NCBI RefSeq assembly: GCF_019799945.1
Contig: NZ_JABGCH010000010.1
Span: 1 to 64,000, forward strand
Direction: 5' to 3'
DNA length: 64,000 nucleotides
DNA from: Modestobacter marinus
GTDB lineage: Bacteria > Actinomycetota > Actinomycetes > Mycobacteriales > Geodermatophilaceae
The stretch's first letter is position 1. Every line of letters starts with the position of its first letter. Positions 56,048-64,000 of the stretch are shown here, in pieces. A program made the position numbers and the translations under genes. The notes below the pieces were generated by a model that was not told where the DNA came from, made no database searches, and worked only from the letters and a program-made list of their open reading frames with translations.

Positions 56048-58978
56048 ATGTTCCGTGTCCTCGGTCCGCTCGAGGTCGAGGTCGAGGACGGCGACGAGCG
56101 GATCCTCCTGCCGGGCGTCCGGCTGCGCGCGCTGCTCGTCGCCCTGCTCCTTCAGCCGAACACCACCGTCCCGGCACACCGCCTCATCGAGGTGCTGTGG
56201 GACGAGGACCCGCCCCAGGACCCCGGCAACGCGCTGCACCAGGTGGTCCGCCGGCTCCGGACCGCCCTCGGCCCGCTGGGTGCCGCGGTCCGGACCCGGC
56301 CGGCGGGCTACGAGCTGGCCGTCGACGCCGGTCTGGTCGATGCCGAGGTGTTCGAGGCGGCGTACCGGGAGGCCGGCGCGCTGGCCTCCGCCGACCCCGA
56401 CGCGGCCGCGGCCGCGCTGGACCGCGGGCTGGCGTTGTGGCGTGGACCCGCCTACGGCGAGTTCGCCGAGGGCTTCGCGCGGGCGCCGGCCATCCGGCTG
56501 GAGGAGCTGCGGATCGCCGCCCTCGAGGAGCGGGCGGCGCTGCAGCTGGCGCGCGGCGCCGTCCCCGAGGCCGTCGCCGCCGGCCGGCAGCTCGTCGCGG
56601 GCCATCCGCACCGGCCGCGCACGGTGGAGGTGCTCATGCGGGCGCTGTCCGCGGACGGTCGCGCGGCCGAGGCGCTCGACGTCTACCGCCGGCACCGGCA
56701 ACTGCTCGCCGACGAGCTCGGCATGGACCCGCGCGAGTCGCTCCGGGAGCTGCAGACCCAGATCCTGCGCGGCGCGGTGCCGGCGCCCCGCGAGCCGCCC
56801 CGCCGGCCGCCGCGGCCCGCGCCGGCCGGATCGGTCCGCGCGCTGCCGTGGCGGCCCGGCCCGCTGCTGGGACGGGCCACGGACCTGACGCTGCTGACCG
56901 ACTGCCTGGGACAGCAACGGCTCGTCACGCTGGTCGGACCGGGCGGGGTCGGCAAGACGCGGCTGGCGATGGAGGCGGCTCACCGCCTCGCCGGCGCCGA
57001 CGCCGCGGTGTGGTGGGCCGACCTGTCGACGACGACGGCGCAGCGCCTGGTGGACTCCCTGGCGGAGGCCACCACGGTCGACCTCCCGCGCGGGAGCGAT
57101 GCCGCCGGGGCGCTCGCCGAGGCGCTGCGCGATGCCGGCGGCCTGCTGTGCCTGGACAACGCCGAGACCGTGCTGGCCGACCTCGCGCCGCTCGCGGAGC
57201 GCCTGCTGGCCGAGGTCCCGGACCTCACGCTCCTGGTGACCAGCCGGGAGCGGCTGGACGTAGGGCACGAGCACGTGCACGTCCTCGCGCCGCTGCCCGT
57301 GCCCGCCGGCGCCGCCCGGGACACCCCGGCGGTGCAGCTGTTCATCGACCGGGCGCCGGGGCTGGAGGCCGGTGCGCTCTCCGACGACGACGTCGCGGTC
57401 ATCGCGGACACCTGCCGCCGTCTCGACGGTCTCCCGCTCGCCATCGAGCTCGGCGCCGCGCGGGCACCGACGTTCGGGCTGCGCGAGTTCGCGGCCCGCC
57501 TGGCGCAGGGCCTGGACCTGCTGTCCGGCGGACGCCGCACGGCCGCGGCCCGGCACCGCTCGGTGCGCGCCGTCGTCGACTGGTCGTTCCGGCTGCTCTC
57601 CGACGACGAGGCGCGCCTGTTCGCCCGGCTGGCGGTGTTCCCGTCCTCGTTCACCCTGGGCCAGGCCGAGGCGGTGTGCGGCGGACCGCCGCTGACCCCG
57701 CCCGCGGTCGCGCCGTTGCTGGCGCGGCTGGCCGAGCAGTCGCTGGTGCAGGCGGGGGACGGCCGGTTCTGGCTGCTGGAGACGCTGCGCGCCTTCGCCG
57801 CCGAGCACCTCGGCGACGACGAGCGACGCGCGGTCCGCGCCCGGCACGCGGAGGACACCGCGGGATGCCTGGCCGCGTGGAGCGCGCTGCTGTGGACTCC
57901 CCGCGAGCCCGAGGCGGTGGCCGCACTCGGCGCCCTCACCGCCGACCTCCACGCGGCCTGGGCGCACGCGGTGCGGGACGACCGGCCGCTCGCCGTCCGG
58001 CTGGCCGGCGACGTGCACGACTACGCGTACTTCCACCAGCGGGTCGACCTGCTGGAGTGGGGCCTCACCGTCGCCGGGTGGGAGGTCGAGCACCCCCGGC
58101 TCCCCGACGCCATGGCCACCGCGGCCGCCGCCGCGTGGGCGGTGGGCCGGATGGCCGACGCCGAGGAGCTGACCAGCCGGGGTCTGGCGGCCGCCGGCGG
58201 ACCGGACTCCCCCGCCGCGGCCCGGGTGCTGGACCAGCGGGCCGCGCTGGCGATGTTCGCCGGTCAGACGGAGGAGGCCGTGCGGCGCTACCGCCAGGCC
58301 GCGGGCCTCTACCGGCGGGCGGGCGAGCCCCTCCTCGGCCTGACGCTCGACCTGTCGGTCTGCCAGGTGATCACCTACGACGGCGGCGCTGCCGAGGCCG
58401 CCGCCCGCACCGCCGACCTGCGGGACGCCGTCCGCGCGAGCGGCAACCCGAGCGCCCTCGCGTGGTGGCACTACGTCCTGGGCGAGGCCCTCCTCCACTC
58501 CGACCCGGCCGGCGCGCTGGCGAACTACACGGCGGCGGTCGAGCACGCGTCCCGGGTGGACAACCGGCTGCTCGTCATGCTGGCCCGCAGCTCGGCGGCG
58601 CCCCTGCTGGGTGGGCGGGACTCACCTCTGGTCGCGCTCCGGGAGCTCGGCCGCCTGCTCGACCAGTGGCAGGACCTCGGCAACACCGCCTCGCAGTGGT
58701 GGGTGCTGCTCAGCCTGGCGGCGCTCCTCGCGGACCTCGGCGAGGACCGGGACGCCGCGCTGCTGGGCGGTGCGGTGCGCCGCAACCAGCAGCACCAGCC
58801 CGGCTTCGTCCGGGACCGGCAGCGACTCGAGCAGGCGCTCGCCGCCGTGCGCGCCCGGCTGGGCGACGAGGCCACCGACGCGGCGTCGGCCGAGGGGGCC
58901 CGGATGTCGCTGCAGGAGGCCCTGGCCGCCGCCCGGCAGCTCATCCGGACCACGGTCGAGCGTACGACCAGCGGCTGA
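56048..58978 (+). CDS. SARP/AfsR-type regulator with NB-ARC-like and TPR regions
   Basis: A 976-residue regulator. Residues 1-95 are an OmpR-like winged helix (MFRVLGPLEVEVEDGDERIL; LLQPNTTVPAHRLIEVLWDEDPPQD). Residues 95-245 are the BTAD domain. Then an AAA/NB-ARC-like ATPase with Walker A VGPGGVGKTRLAMEA and LLCLDNAET, VTSRERLDV and LPLAIELGAARA. The C-terminal about 400 residues are TPR-like helical repeats (EEAVRRYRQAAGLYRRAG). Such proteins activate secondary-metabolite or stress genes. The ATG at 56048 fits family starts; a GTG four codons earlier is possible. No biosynthetic cluster lies beside it. Confidence 0.9.
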   Translation: MFRVLGPLEVEVEDGDERILLPGVRLRALLVALLLQPNTTVPAHRLIEVLWDEDPPQDPGNALHQVVRRLRTALGPLGAAVRTRPAGYELAVDAGLVDAEVFEAAYREAGALASADPDAAAAALDRGLALWRGPAYGEFAEGFARAPAIRLEELRIAALEERAALQLARGAVPEAVAAGRQLVAGHPHRPRTVEVLMRALSADGRAAEALDVYRRHRQLLADELGMDPRESLRELQTQILRGAVPAPREPPRRPPRPAPAGSVRALPWRPGPLLGRATDLTLLTDCLGQQRLVTLVGPGGVGKTRLAMEAAHRLAGADAAVWWADLSTTTAQRLVDSLAEATTVDLPRGSDAAGALAEALRDAGGLLCLDNAETVLADLAPLAERLLAEVPDLTLLVTSRERLDVGHEHVHVLAPLPVPAGAARDTPAVQLFIDRAPGLEAGALSDDDVAVIADTCRRLDGLPLAIELGAARAPTFGLREFAARLAQGLDLLSGGRRTAAARHRSVRAVVDWSFRLLSDDEARLFARLAVFPSSFTLGQAEAVCGGPPLTPPAVAPLLARLAEQSLVQAGDGRFWLLETLRAFAAEHLGDDERRAVRARHAEDTAGCLAAWSALLWTPREPEAVAALGALTADLHAAWAHAVRDDRPLAVRLAGDVHDYAYFHQRVDLLEWGLTVAGWEVEHPRLPDAMATAAAAAWAVGRMADAEELTSRGLAAAGGPDSPAAARVLDQRAALAMFAGQTEEAVRRYRQAAGLYRRAGEPLLGLTLDLSVCQVITYDGGAAEAAARTADLRDAVRASGNPSALAWWHYVLGEALLHSDPAGALANYTAAVEHASRVDNRLLVMLARSSAAPLLGGRDSPLVALRELGRLLDQWQDLGNTASQWWVLLSLAALLADLGEDRDAALLGGAVRRNQQHQPGFVRDRQRLEQALAAVRARLGDEATDAASAEGARMSLQEALAAARQLIRTTVERTTSG

Positions 58979-59041
58979 GTCCCTTGCCCCGGTCTGCGGA
59001 CCCGAGGAGCGTGGGCCCGGCGCCGTGCGACGGGAGGGCAC

Positions 59042-59992
59042 ATGAGCCAGGACGCCGCCACTCCGGGTGCTGCCGAGCGCATCGCGGTGCTCGGTCCCGG
59101 CGGGGTGGGCGGGCTGCTGGCCGGACTGCTGGCCCGCCGCGGCGCAGACGTCACCTGCCTGGCCGGCCCGACCACGGTCGACGTCCTGGCCCGCGACGGG
59201 CTCCGCGTCGAGAGCCGGCAGTTCGGCACGTTCTCCGTCCGGGTGCGGGCCGCCGGGCGACTCGGGAACGGCGTCGACGTCTGCCTGATCGCGGTCAAGG
59301 CCACGCAGCTGGCCGACGCGCTGGAGCGCCTTACGGCCGACGCGGTCGGCAGTGCCCTGGTGGTGCCCCTGCTCAACGGTGTCGAGCACGTCGACCTGCT
59401 GCAGCGCCGCTACCCCGGGGCCGGCGTTGTCCCGGCCACGATCCGGTGCGAGTCCACCCGCACGGCGCCCGGCGTCATCCGGCACGACAGCCCGTTCGTG
59501 CGGGTGGAGATGGCCGCGACGGGCCGGCTGGCCGTCGCCGTCCGGCGCTTCGCCGACGACCTCGGCGAGGCCGGGGTCACCGCCCAGGTCAGCGACGACC
59601 CGGCCACGGTGATGTGGAGCAAGCTGACCTTCCTGTCCGCGCTGGCCCTGCTCACCACGGCCGCCGGCGCCCCGGCCGGGGAGGTCCGCGAACGACGTCG
59701 CGACGACCTGATCGCGCTCGTCGGCGAGGCCGCCGCCGTTGCCCGGGCCGAGGGCGCAGCGGTCGACGCGGCGACCGTCGTGGCCTTCTTCGACGGCATC
59801 CCGGCCGGGCTGCAGTCGTCGATGCAGCGGGACGCCGAGGCCGGCCGGCCCCTCGAGCTGGACGCCATCGCGGGCGCGGTCGTGCGCGCGGCCGCCCGCC
59901 ACGGCCTCCCGGTGCCGGTCACCTCCCGCTACGTCGACCTGCTCACCGACCGCCACCGCGGCCGCCCCGCCCTCCTCCGGGACGCCACCTGA
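59042..59992 (+). CDS. Ketopantoate reductase (PanE/ApbA) family protein
   Basis: A 316-residue NADPH reductase. The Rossmann motif is IAVLGPGGVGGLLAGLLAR. VCLIAVKATQLADAL and VPLLNGVEHVDLL carry the conserved Lys and Asn, and MWSKLTFLSALALLT the C-domain lysine. ELDAIAGAVVRAAARHGLPVP is the usual end. ATG with GGGAGGG upstream. It could serve pantothenate synthesis, but many paralogues reduce other 2-keto acids, and no pan genes are near. Confidence 0.85.
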   Translation: MSQDAATPGAAERIAVLGPGGVGGLLAGLLARRGADVTCLAGPTTVDVLARDGLRVESRQFGTFSVRVRAAGRLGNGVDVCLIAVKATQLADALERLTADAVGSALVVPLLNGVEHVDLLQRRYPGAGVVPATIRCESTRTAPGVIRHDSPFVRVEMAATGRLAVAVRRFADDLGEAGVTAQVSDDPATVMWSKLTFLSALALLTTAAGAPAGEVRERRRDDLIALVGEAAAVARAEGAAVDAATVVAFFDGIPAGLQSSMQRDAEAGRPLELDAIAGAVVRAAARHGLPVPVTSRYVDLLTDRHRGRPALLRDAT

Positions 59993-60018
59993 GCCGACCC
60001 GATCCCCCTGGAGAGCCC

Positions 60019-60729
60019 GTGACCGAGCACCGAACCACAACGCTGCCCGCCGCCGCCGTTCTCGTCCTGACCGCAGCCACCGGCTGCTCGGTGTTCGCCG
60101 ATCCCGGCCCCGACACCACCGAGGACCGCGCCGTCGCCGGCGTCACCAGCGTCCGGCTGGAGACGAGCGGGGACCTGTCCGTCGGGCCCGGCGACCTCCC
60201 GCAGCTCACCGTGACCGCCGGGAGCGAGGTGATCGACAGGCTGACCAGCGACGTCGAGGGCGGGGTGCTCGTGCTGGGGATCGACGGCCGGGTCCTCGAG
60301 CTGGGGGACGTCCACTACTTCCTGACCCTCCCCCGGTTGGACGGCCTCGTCGTGGACGGATCCGGTGACGCGGAGGTCGCGTCGGTGCCGACCGACGCAC
60401 TCTCGATCGCGGTCAACGGCTCCGGGGAGGTCGAGGTGAGCGGCGTGGCGGTCCAGGAGCTGGCGGTCGTACTGGCCGGCTCAGGGAACGTGGAGACCCA
60501 GGGCACCGCCGCGGTCCAGGACGTGCTGGTCGAGGGGTCCGGGGACTACGACGGCTCGTCGCTGGACAGCCGGCAGGCCACCGTCACCGTGAGCGGTTCC
60601 GGCGACGCCGACGTGCGGGTCACCGGGCAGCTCACCGCGGTCGTCACCGGCAGCGGGGACATCGAGTACACCGGCGGCGCCCAGGTCACCAGCACCGTCC
60701 AGGGGTCCGGCCAGGTCGTCCCGAGCTAG
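60019..60729 (+). CDS. Lipoprotein with GIN-type (DUF2807) beta-helix domain
   Basis: A 236-residue secreted lipoprotein. Its signal peptide ends TAATGCS (lipobox cysteine near residue 20). The mature part contains repeated SGSGD-like turns (VDGSGDAEVASV, VNGSGEVEVSGV, LAGSGNVETQG, VSGSGDADVRV, VTGSGDIEYTG) that form a right-handed beta-helix typical of the head GIN domain. The function is probably surface binding; the ligand is unknown. GTG with GGAGAG upstream. Confidence 0.88.
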   Translation: MTEHRTTTLPAAAVLVLTAATGCSVFADPGPDTTEDRAVAGVTSVRLETSGDLSVGPGDLPQLTVTAGSEVIDRLTSDVEGGVLVLGIDGRVLELGDVHYFLTLPRLDGLVVDGSGDAEVASVPTDALSIAVNGSGEVEVSGVAVQELAVVLAGSGNVETQGTAAVQDVLVEGSGDYDGSSLDSRQATVTVSGSGDADVRVTGQLTAVVTGSGDIEYTGGAQVTSTVQGSGQVVPS

Positions 60730-60828
60730 CCCGGGTCCTCGCTCGACGGACGGGCAGGGACGGACGGCGAGGGGCCGAGCGGGTGCTGATCGCGACTACG
60801 GGGCCCGGCGCTCCGGCATCATCAAGCC

Positions 60829-61479
60829 ATGAGGGCCATCGACACGCCTGATCCGGGGGGCGCCGACCACCTGATGGACGACGTCGTCCTCCGGCTCACC
60901 GACGACCTGGCCGGCCTGCACCGCGGCGTGCTCACCCGGGACGAGGTCGAGGACGTGGTCCGCTCGTCGTACGAGGAGCTGATCAGGAAGGCGCGGGTCA
61001 CCGCGTTCCTCCCGGTGCTCGCCCGGCACCGGGCGGAGGACCGGCTGGTGGACCTGGCCCGGCAGCGCAACGAGTCCGCGCACCCGGTGCCCAAGGTGGT
61101 CTTCGTCTGCCGTCACAACGAGGGCCGGTCCCAGCTCGCGGCCGCCCTGCTGGACCACCACGCGCAGGGCCGGGTCGACGTCCGCTCGACCGGCACCGAG
61201 CCGACCGGGCGGCTCAACCCGGTCGCGGTCCAGGCACTCGCCGAGCTGGGGGTCCCCCTCGCCGAGCCCTATCCCGAGCCGCCGTCCGACGCGCTGATCC
61301 GCCAGGCGGACGTCGTGGTGAACATCGGCGCCGCGGACGCCCGCCCGGACGTCCCCGGCGCCCGCTACGTGGACTGGGACCTGCCGGACCCGGCGGGCCG
61401 GCCCCTGGAGGAGGTGCGGGAGCTGCGCGACGAGCTGGACCGCCGGATCCGCTCCCTGCTGGACGACCTCACCGCCTGA
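60829..61479 (+). CDS. Arsenate-reductase/low-MW phosphatase with N-terminal helical domain
   Basis: A 216-residue protein. Residues 1-85 form a helical domain with VLTRDEVEDVVRSSYEEL and AFLPVLARHRAEDRL. Residues 88-216 are a low-molecular-weight phosphatase-like domain with the P-loop VFVCRHNEGRSQLAAALLD (Cx5RS) and a C-terminal YVDWDLPDPAG with the general-acid aspartate. The same two-part layout is found in actinobacterial ArsC-type arsenate-mycothiol transferases. No ars operon is adjacent, so a protein phosphatase role is also possible. Confidence 0.85.
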   Translation: MRAIDTPDPGGADHLMDDVVLRLTDDLAGLHRGVLTRDEVEDVVRSSYEELIRKARVTAFLPVLARHRAEDRLVDLARQRNESAHPVPKVVFVCRHNEGRSQLAAALLDHHAQGRVDVRSTGTEPTGRLNPVAVQALAELGVPLAEPYPEPPSDALIRQADVVVNIGAADARPDVPGARYVDWDLPDPAGRPLEEVRELRDELDRRIRSLLDDLTA

Positions 61480-61811
61480 GCCCGGCCGCGGGCGGTCAAA
61501 GGTTCAGCAGGGCGCGTACTCGGCCGGCCGGAGCAGCATCGCCGCGGCCATCGCCGGGAGCATGAGCACGTGGCCCCAGGGACGCACAGCGACCACGAGA
61601 CCAAAGTCGGGAGGACCGCCGACCTTGGTGAATCGTGCATCGACCGAAGCCCGATGTGCGGGTGACGCCTGGACAGCACGCTCGAACACATGGTCCTCAT
61701 GGAGCAGCTCAGCCAGCGGCACGACCCGCACACGGCCGTGGACCCGGTCCCCATCGCCAGCGTCGACCCGGGCACCCGGACCCACGGCCACTCCCAGCGA
61801 GGAGATCGGGC
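61480..61811. other. 332-bp gap with two weak, competing open frames
   Basis: On the plus strand 61690-61815 has almost only G/C in third position and overlaps the next gene start by 4 nt (ATGA). On the minus strand 61504-61791 encodes a 95-residue frame ending FGLVVAVRPWGHVLMLPAMA, also plausible as protein but with mixed codon bias at its start. I cannot decide between them and see no family match, promoter or terminator. Confidence 0.5.
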
Positions 61812-61815
61812 ATGA
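61690..61815 (+). CDS. Possible 41-residue peptide coupled to the next membrane gene
   Basis: From ATG 61690 (or 61699) the frame reads MEQLSQRHDPHTAVDPVPIA and ends with an ATGA overlap onto the ATG at 61812. Third-position G/C is about 35 of 41. There is no good ribosome-binding site. It could be a leader peptide or the remaining end of a larger gene. Confidence 0.3.
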   Translation: MVLMEQLSQRHDPHTAVDPVPIASVDPGTRTHGHSQRGDRA

Positions 61816-62279
61816 CCGTCACCGCCAGGCTCGCCCGCGCCGCCGGCCCTGGCGTCGTGGACGACCTGCCGCTCTGGCGCGTGAACCTCATGCGGGTCGG
61901 ATACGCCGTCATGGGCATCGGTCTCGCGGTGGTCAAGTGGCCGGACGTCATCGGCTACGACCCCTCGATGCCGCTGTACGAGGGAGTCGTCGCCGTCCTG
62001 CTCACCGCGATGTCGGTCCTGGCCTTGCTGGGGCTGCGGTATCCCGTCCGGCTGCTGCCGATCCTGCTGTTCGAGGTGCTGTGGAAGCTGATCTGGCTGA
62101 CCGTCGTAGCCGCCCCCGTGGTGGCGGCCGGTGACATGGACGAGGCCATGAGCGAAGTGATCGTCAACTGCTCGCTGGTCGTCGTCATCGTGGCCGTGGT
62201 CCCGTGGCGACACGTCTGGCGGCGATACGTCGTGGCGCAGGGCGATCCTTGGCGACGGGCGACCCACCCGATCGCATAG
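61812..62279 (+). CDS. Four-helix membrane protein, unknown function
   Basis: A 155-residue protein. A short N-terminal amphipathic segment is followed by four hydrophobic helices: LMRVGYAVMGIGLAVV, VVAVLLTAMSVLALLGL, LLPILLFEVLWKLIWLTVV and VIVNCSLVVVIVAVV. The last is followed by the basic end WRHVWRRYVV. GAGGAG lies 7 nt before the ATG. I recognise no named family. Confidence 0.75.
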   Translation: MTVTARLARAAGPGVVDDLPLWRVNLMRVGYAVMGIGLAVVKWPDVIGYDPSMPLYEGVVAVLLTAMSVLALLGLRYPVRLLPILLFEVLWKLIWLTVVAAPVVAAGDMDEAMSEVIVNCSLVVVIVAVVPWRHVWRRYVVAQGDPWRRATHPIA

Positions 62280-62526
62280 CACCTGCGCCTCGGGCCCGGC
62301 GGACGTGCGGGGACGATCCCGCCACTGCTCGCGGCCCCGGCCGACCCGCCGATCTGAGTGGCTCGTACGAGGGGCCCGCCGTGGCTCGACCTTGCTGGCG
62401 TGGTCCGGCACGGTGTCGTGGGCAGCCCGAGAGTTGCGGCTGCCGAGCCGCACCGACACCACCCGAGCCGACCGACGAGAACTGGGGCGAGCGGCCGGGC
62501 CCGCCGCCCCGGGAGGGAGTGCCTCC

Positions 62527-63669
62527 ATGCGCGTCCTGGTCACCTTCGCCGGGGGCACCGGGCACTTCCTGCCCACCCTGCCCTACGCGCGCGAGTTGCG
62601 TGCCCGCGGCCACCAGGTCCGCTACGCCTGCCAGTCGGCGATGGTGGCCCCGGTCGAGGCTGAGGGTTTCCCGGCCGCCGACACCGGCGGGCCGACCCTG
62701 CTGCCACCCGACGAACGACGCCCACTGGGGCTCGTCGACCGGTCGCGGGAACAGCGAGTGGTCACCGACTTCTTCATCGGTCAGGTGGGCACCGAACGTG
62801 CCGCACGGACCGGCGGGCTCATCGACGGCTGGCGTCCCGACCTGGTACTGCGTGATGAGGTCGACGTCGGTGTCGGCGTGGCGGCCGAGGCAGCGGGGGT
62901 GCCGTGCGCCGACGTCATCGTCCTCGCCGTCGGCGGGGCGCTCGACGCTGACCTGCAGCGGGCACCGCTGCGGGAACTGCGCAGCCTTTACGGCCTGCCG
63001 CCCGATGAGCGGGCCGGGCTGCACGGCGACCTGACTCTCGAGCCGGTGCCGCCCGGGCTGCGCGACCCGACGGACCCGTTGCCGAGCACCGCGGTTGCCG
63101 TCCGGCCGCCGATCCTGGACGAGGCCGTGCCAGCCGGCCCGGCACCGCCCCGGCCGCGCCGAAAGTCGGTGTACGTGACGCTGGGGACGATCTTCGCCCA
63201 AGAGTCGGGCGACCTCTTCCCGCGGTTGCTGGCAGGGCTGCACGAGCCTGACGTCGACGTGCTGGTCACGGTGGGCCGGCAGCTCGACCCCGCCGAGCTG
63301 GGCCCGCAGCCGGCGAACGTCCGGATCGAGCGCTTCGTCCCGCTCGCCGAGGCGTTGGCTGACCGGGATCTGGTCGTGTCGCACGCCGGTTCCGGCACCG
63401 TCGTCGCGACCCTCGCCCTCGGGCTGCCCTCCCTGCTGCTGCCGATGGGTGCCGACCAGCCGTGGGTTGCCGACCGTGGCCGTGCTCTGGGCGTGTGCCG
63501 CGTGCTCGACCCGCTGACCTGCACGCCGGGCGAGGTGCGGAGCGACGCCCTGCACCTGCTCGCCGGTGACTGCCCCGAGCGGGCCGCCGCCCGGGAGCTC
63601 GCTCGACGAGCCAGGGCACTGCCGACCACGGCGCAGGCCGTCGACCTGCTCGAGCGCCTCATCCGCTGA
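62527..63669 (+). CDS. Glycosyltransferase family 1 (macrolide-type, GT-B)
   Basis: A 380-residue nucleotide-sugar-dependent transferase. The N-domain starts MRVLVTFAGGTGHFLPTLPY, the usual acceptor-side opening. The C-domain has KSVYVTLGTIFAQE, VRIERFVPLAEALADRDLVVSHAGSGTVVATLALGLPSLLLP with the donor-binding motif, and MGADQPWVADR. It resembles EryCIII/OleD-like enzymes. GGGAGGGAG precedes the ATG. The preceding 247 bp (62280-62526) hold nothing I can call. No aglycone pathway is adjacent; xenobiotic or rifamycin-type inactivation is one possibility. Confidence 0.88.
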   Translation: MRVLVTFAGGTGHFLPTLPYARELRARGHQVRYACQSAMVAPVEAEGFPAADTGGPTLLPPDERRPLGLVDRSREQRVVTDFFIGQVGTERAARTGGLIDGWRPDLVLRDEVDVGVGVAAEAAGVPCADVIVLAVGGALDADLQRAPLRELRSLYGLPPDERAGLHGDLTLEPVPPGLRDPTDPLPSTAVAVRPPILDEAVPAGPAPPRPRRKSVYVTLGTIFAQESGDLFPRLLAGLHEPDVDVLVTVGRQLDPAELGPQPANVRIERFVPLAEALADRDLVVSHAGSGTVVATLALGLPSLLLPMGADQPWVADRGRALGVCRVLDPLTCTPGEVRSDALHLLAGDCPERAAARELARRARALPTTAQAVDLLERLIR

Positions 63670-63800
63670 GCGCCCGACCGGCGCCGGCCAGAGATGGGCG
63701 TGTCCCCGCACCGCGGGAGCACCCGGTGCCGACCGTGCTGCACAGCACCGCAGGTGCTTGGCGGCCCGGCAGCGCGCGCCGGTCAGCGTGACCGCTACGG

Positions 63801-64000
63801 CTACGGCGTCAGCGCGTCCGTCAGCAGCGCGACGAGCGCCTCGTGCTGGACGTCGGCCGACGACTGCACCTCCTCGTCGGAGCCGTCGAGCGCCCGGGCG
63901 GCGAGCCCCGCCTTGCTGTCGATCAGCTCGGCGATCCGCGCGTCGATGGTCTGCGCAGCGATGATGCGCCACGCGGTGACGGGTTCGGTCTGCCCGATCC
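63801..64000 (-). CDS. SNF2-family helicase, C-terminal end, cut by window edge
   Basis: The minus strand at the right edge reads GQTEPVTAWRIIAAQTIDAR, then IAELIDSKAGLAARALDG, and stops at 63801-63803. The IGQ...V..WRIIA..TID..I..LID.KA pattern is the last helicase motif region and tail of SNF2/Rad54-type ATPases. Only the last about 66 residues are in the window. Third-position bias agrees with coding on this strand. Confidence 0.7.
   Translation of the reverse strand, partial: IGQTEPVTAWRIIAAQTIDARIAELIDSKAGLAARALDGSDEEVQSSADVQHEALVALLTDALTP

Noticed and set aside
55987-60729. Very long plus-strand frame of about 1580 codons
   Set aside because: Its first two thirds are out-of-frame with the SARP regulator and reduce to Arg/Ala/Gly low complexity; only the last 236 codons (the GIN lipoprotein) are real.
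62280-62526. A leader gene before the right-hand glycosyltransferase
   Set aside because: Open frames here give Pro/Arg-rich low-complexity sequence with no ribosome site or family resemblance.

Overview
This window is very GC-rich and reads as the chromosome of an actinobacterium, most likely of the Geodermatophilaceae type (Blastococcus, Geodermatophilus, Modestobacter). The reasons are near-total G/C at third codon positions, actinobacterial markers (WhiB1, the SigR/RsrA redox pair, the PdtaS kinase, the 24-residue ribosomal protein bL37), abundant GTG starts and many putative leaderless -10 boxes 6-8 nt before the start codon. The genus assignment is inference from gene content and composition only.

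Layout. 1-119 is the N-terminus of an IS630-type transposase running off the left edge. 0.3-6.9 kb is a conserved actinobacterial core block: membrane protein, diacylglycerol-kinase-like lipid kinase, whiB1, pdtaS, a stand-alone biotin carrier protein, an apparent biotin-carboxylase pseudoenzyme, bL37, rsrA and sigR. 7.1-26.3 kb is a large nucleoside-salvage and catabolism island. It holds six nucleoside hydrolase paralogues, an adenosine/adenine deaminase, a phosphotriesterase-fold hydrolase, pseudouridine kinase and glycosidase, a short-chain dehydrogenase, ribokinase, and a complete BMP-type nucleoside ABC importer whose ATPase and first permease are fused. Two LacI regulators bracket it, each next to recognisable operators. 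26.3-28.5 kb is a looser stretch with a YbaK deacylase, a DapB-like protein without the catalytic histidines, gene fragments and two copies of a perfect 16-bp palindrome.

28.5-41.3 kb returns to housekeeping genes: spermidine-synthase-like membrane protein, SRAP peptidase, succinate-semialdehyde dehydrogenase, aroA, rsgA, a peptidase-E-like protein lacking its serine, hisN, xylulokinase, aldo/keto reductase and a GAF-ANTAR RNA-binding regulator. 41.5-51 kb carries cbs-metB (transsulfuration), map, a GT2 glycosyltransferase, a P450, a pyruvyltransferase-like protein, galK-galT and the initiator tRNA. 51-55 kb contains an ECF41 sigma factor with its NAD-epimerase-like partner and two frameshifted genes. 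55-64 kb holds a lipase-like hydrolase, a large SARP/AfsR-type regulator, a ketopantoate-reductase-like protein, a GIN-domain lipoprotein, an ArsC-like phosphatase, a macrolide-type glycosyltransferase and, at the right edge, the C-terminus of a SNF2 helicase.

How the island should work (inference). The BMP lipoprotein captures nucleosides and the fused ABC importer takes them in. The deaminase converts adenosine or adenine, the hydrolases cut nucleosides into base plus ribose, and PsuK/PsuG handle the C-nucleoside pseudouridine. Ribose is phosphorylated by RbsK or, speculatively, oxidised by the dehydrogenase to a lactone that the phosphotriesterase-fold enzyme could open. An approximately 12.7-kb minus-strand operon (rbsK through psuK) has a LacI operator at its head. 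A second divergent unit (two hydrolases opposite lacI-phosphotriesterase-deaminase) has a different LacI operator.
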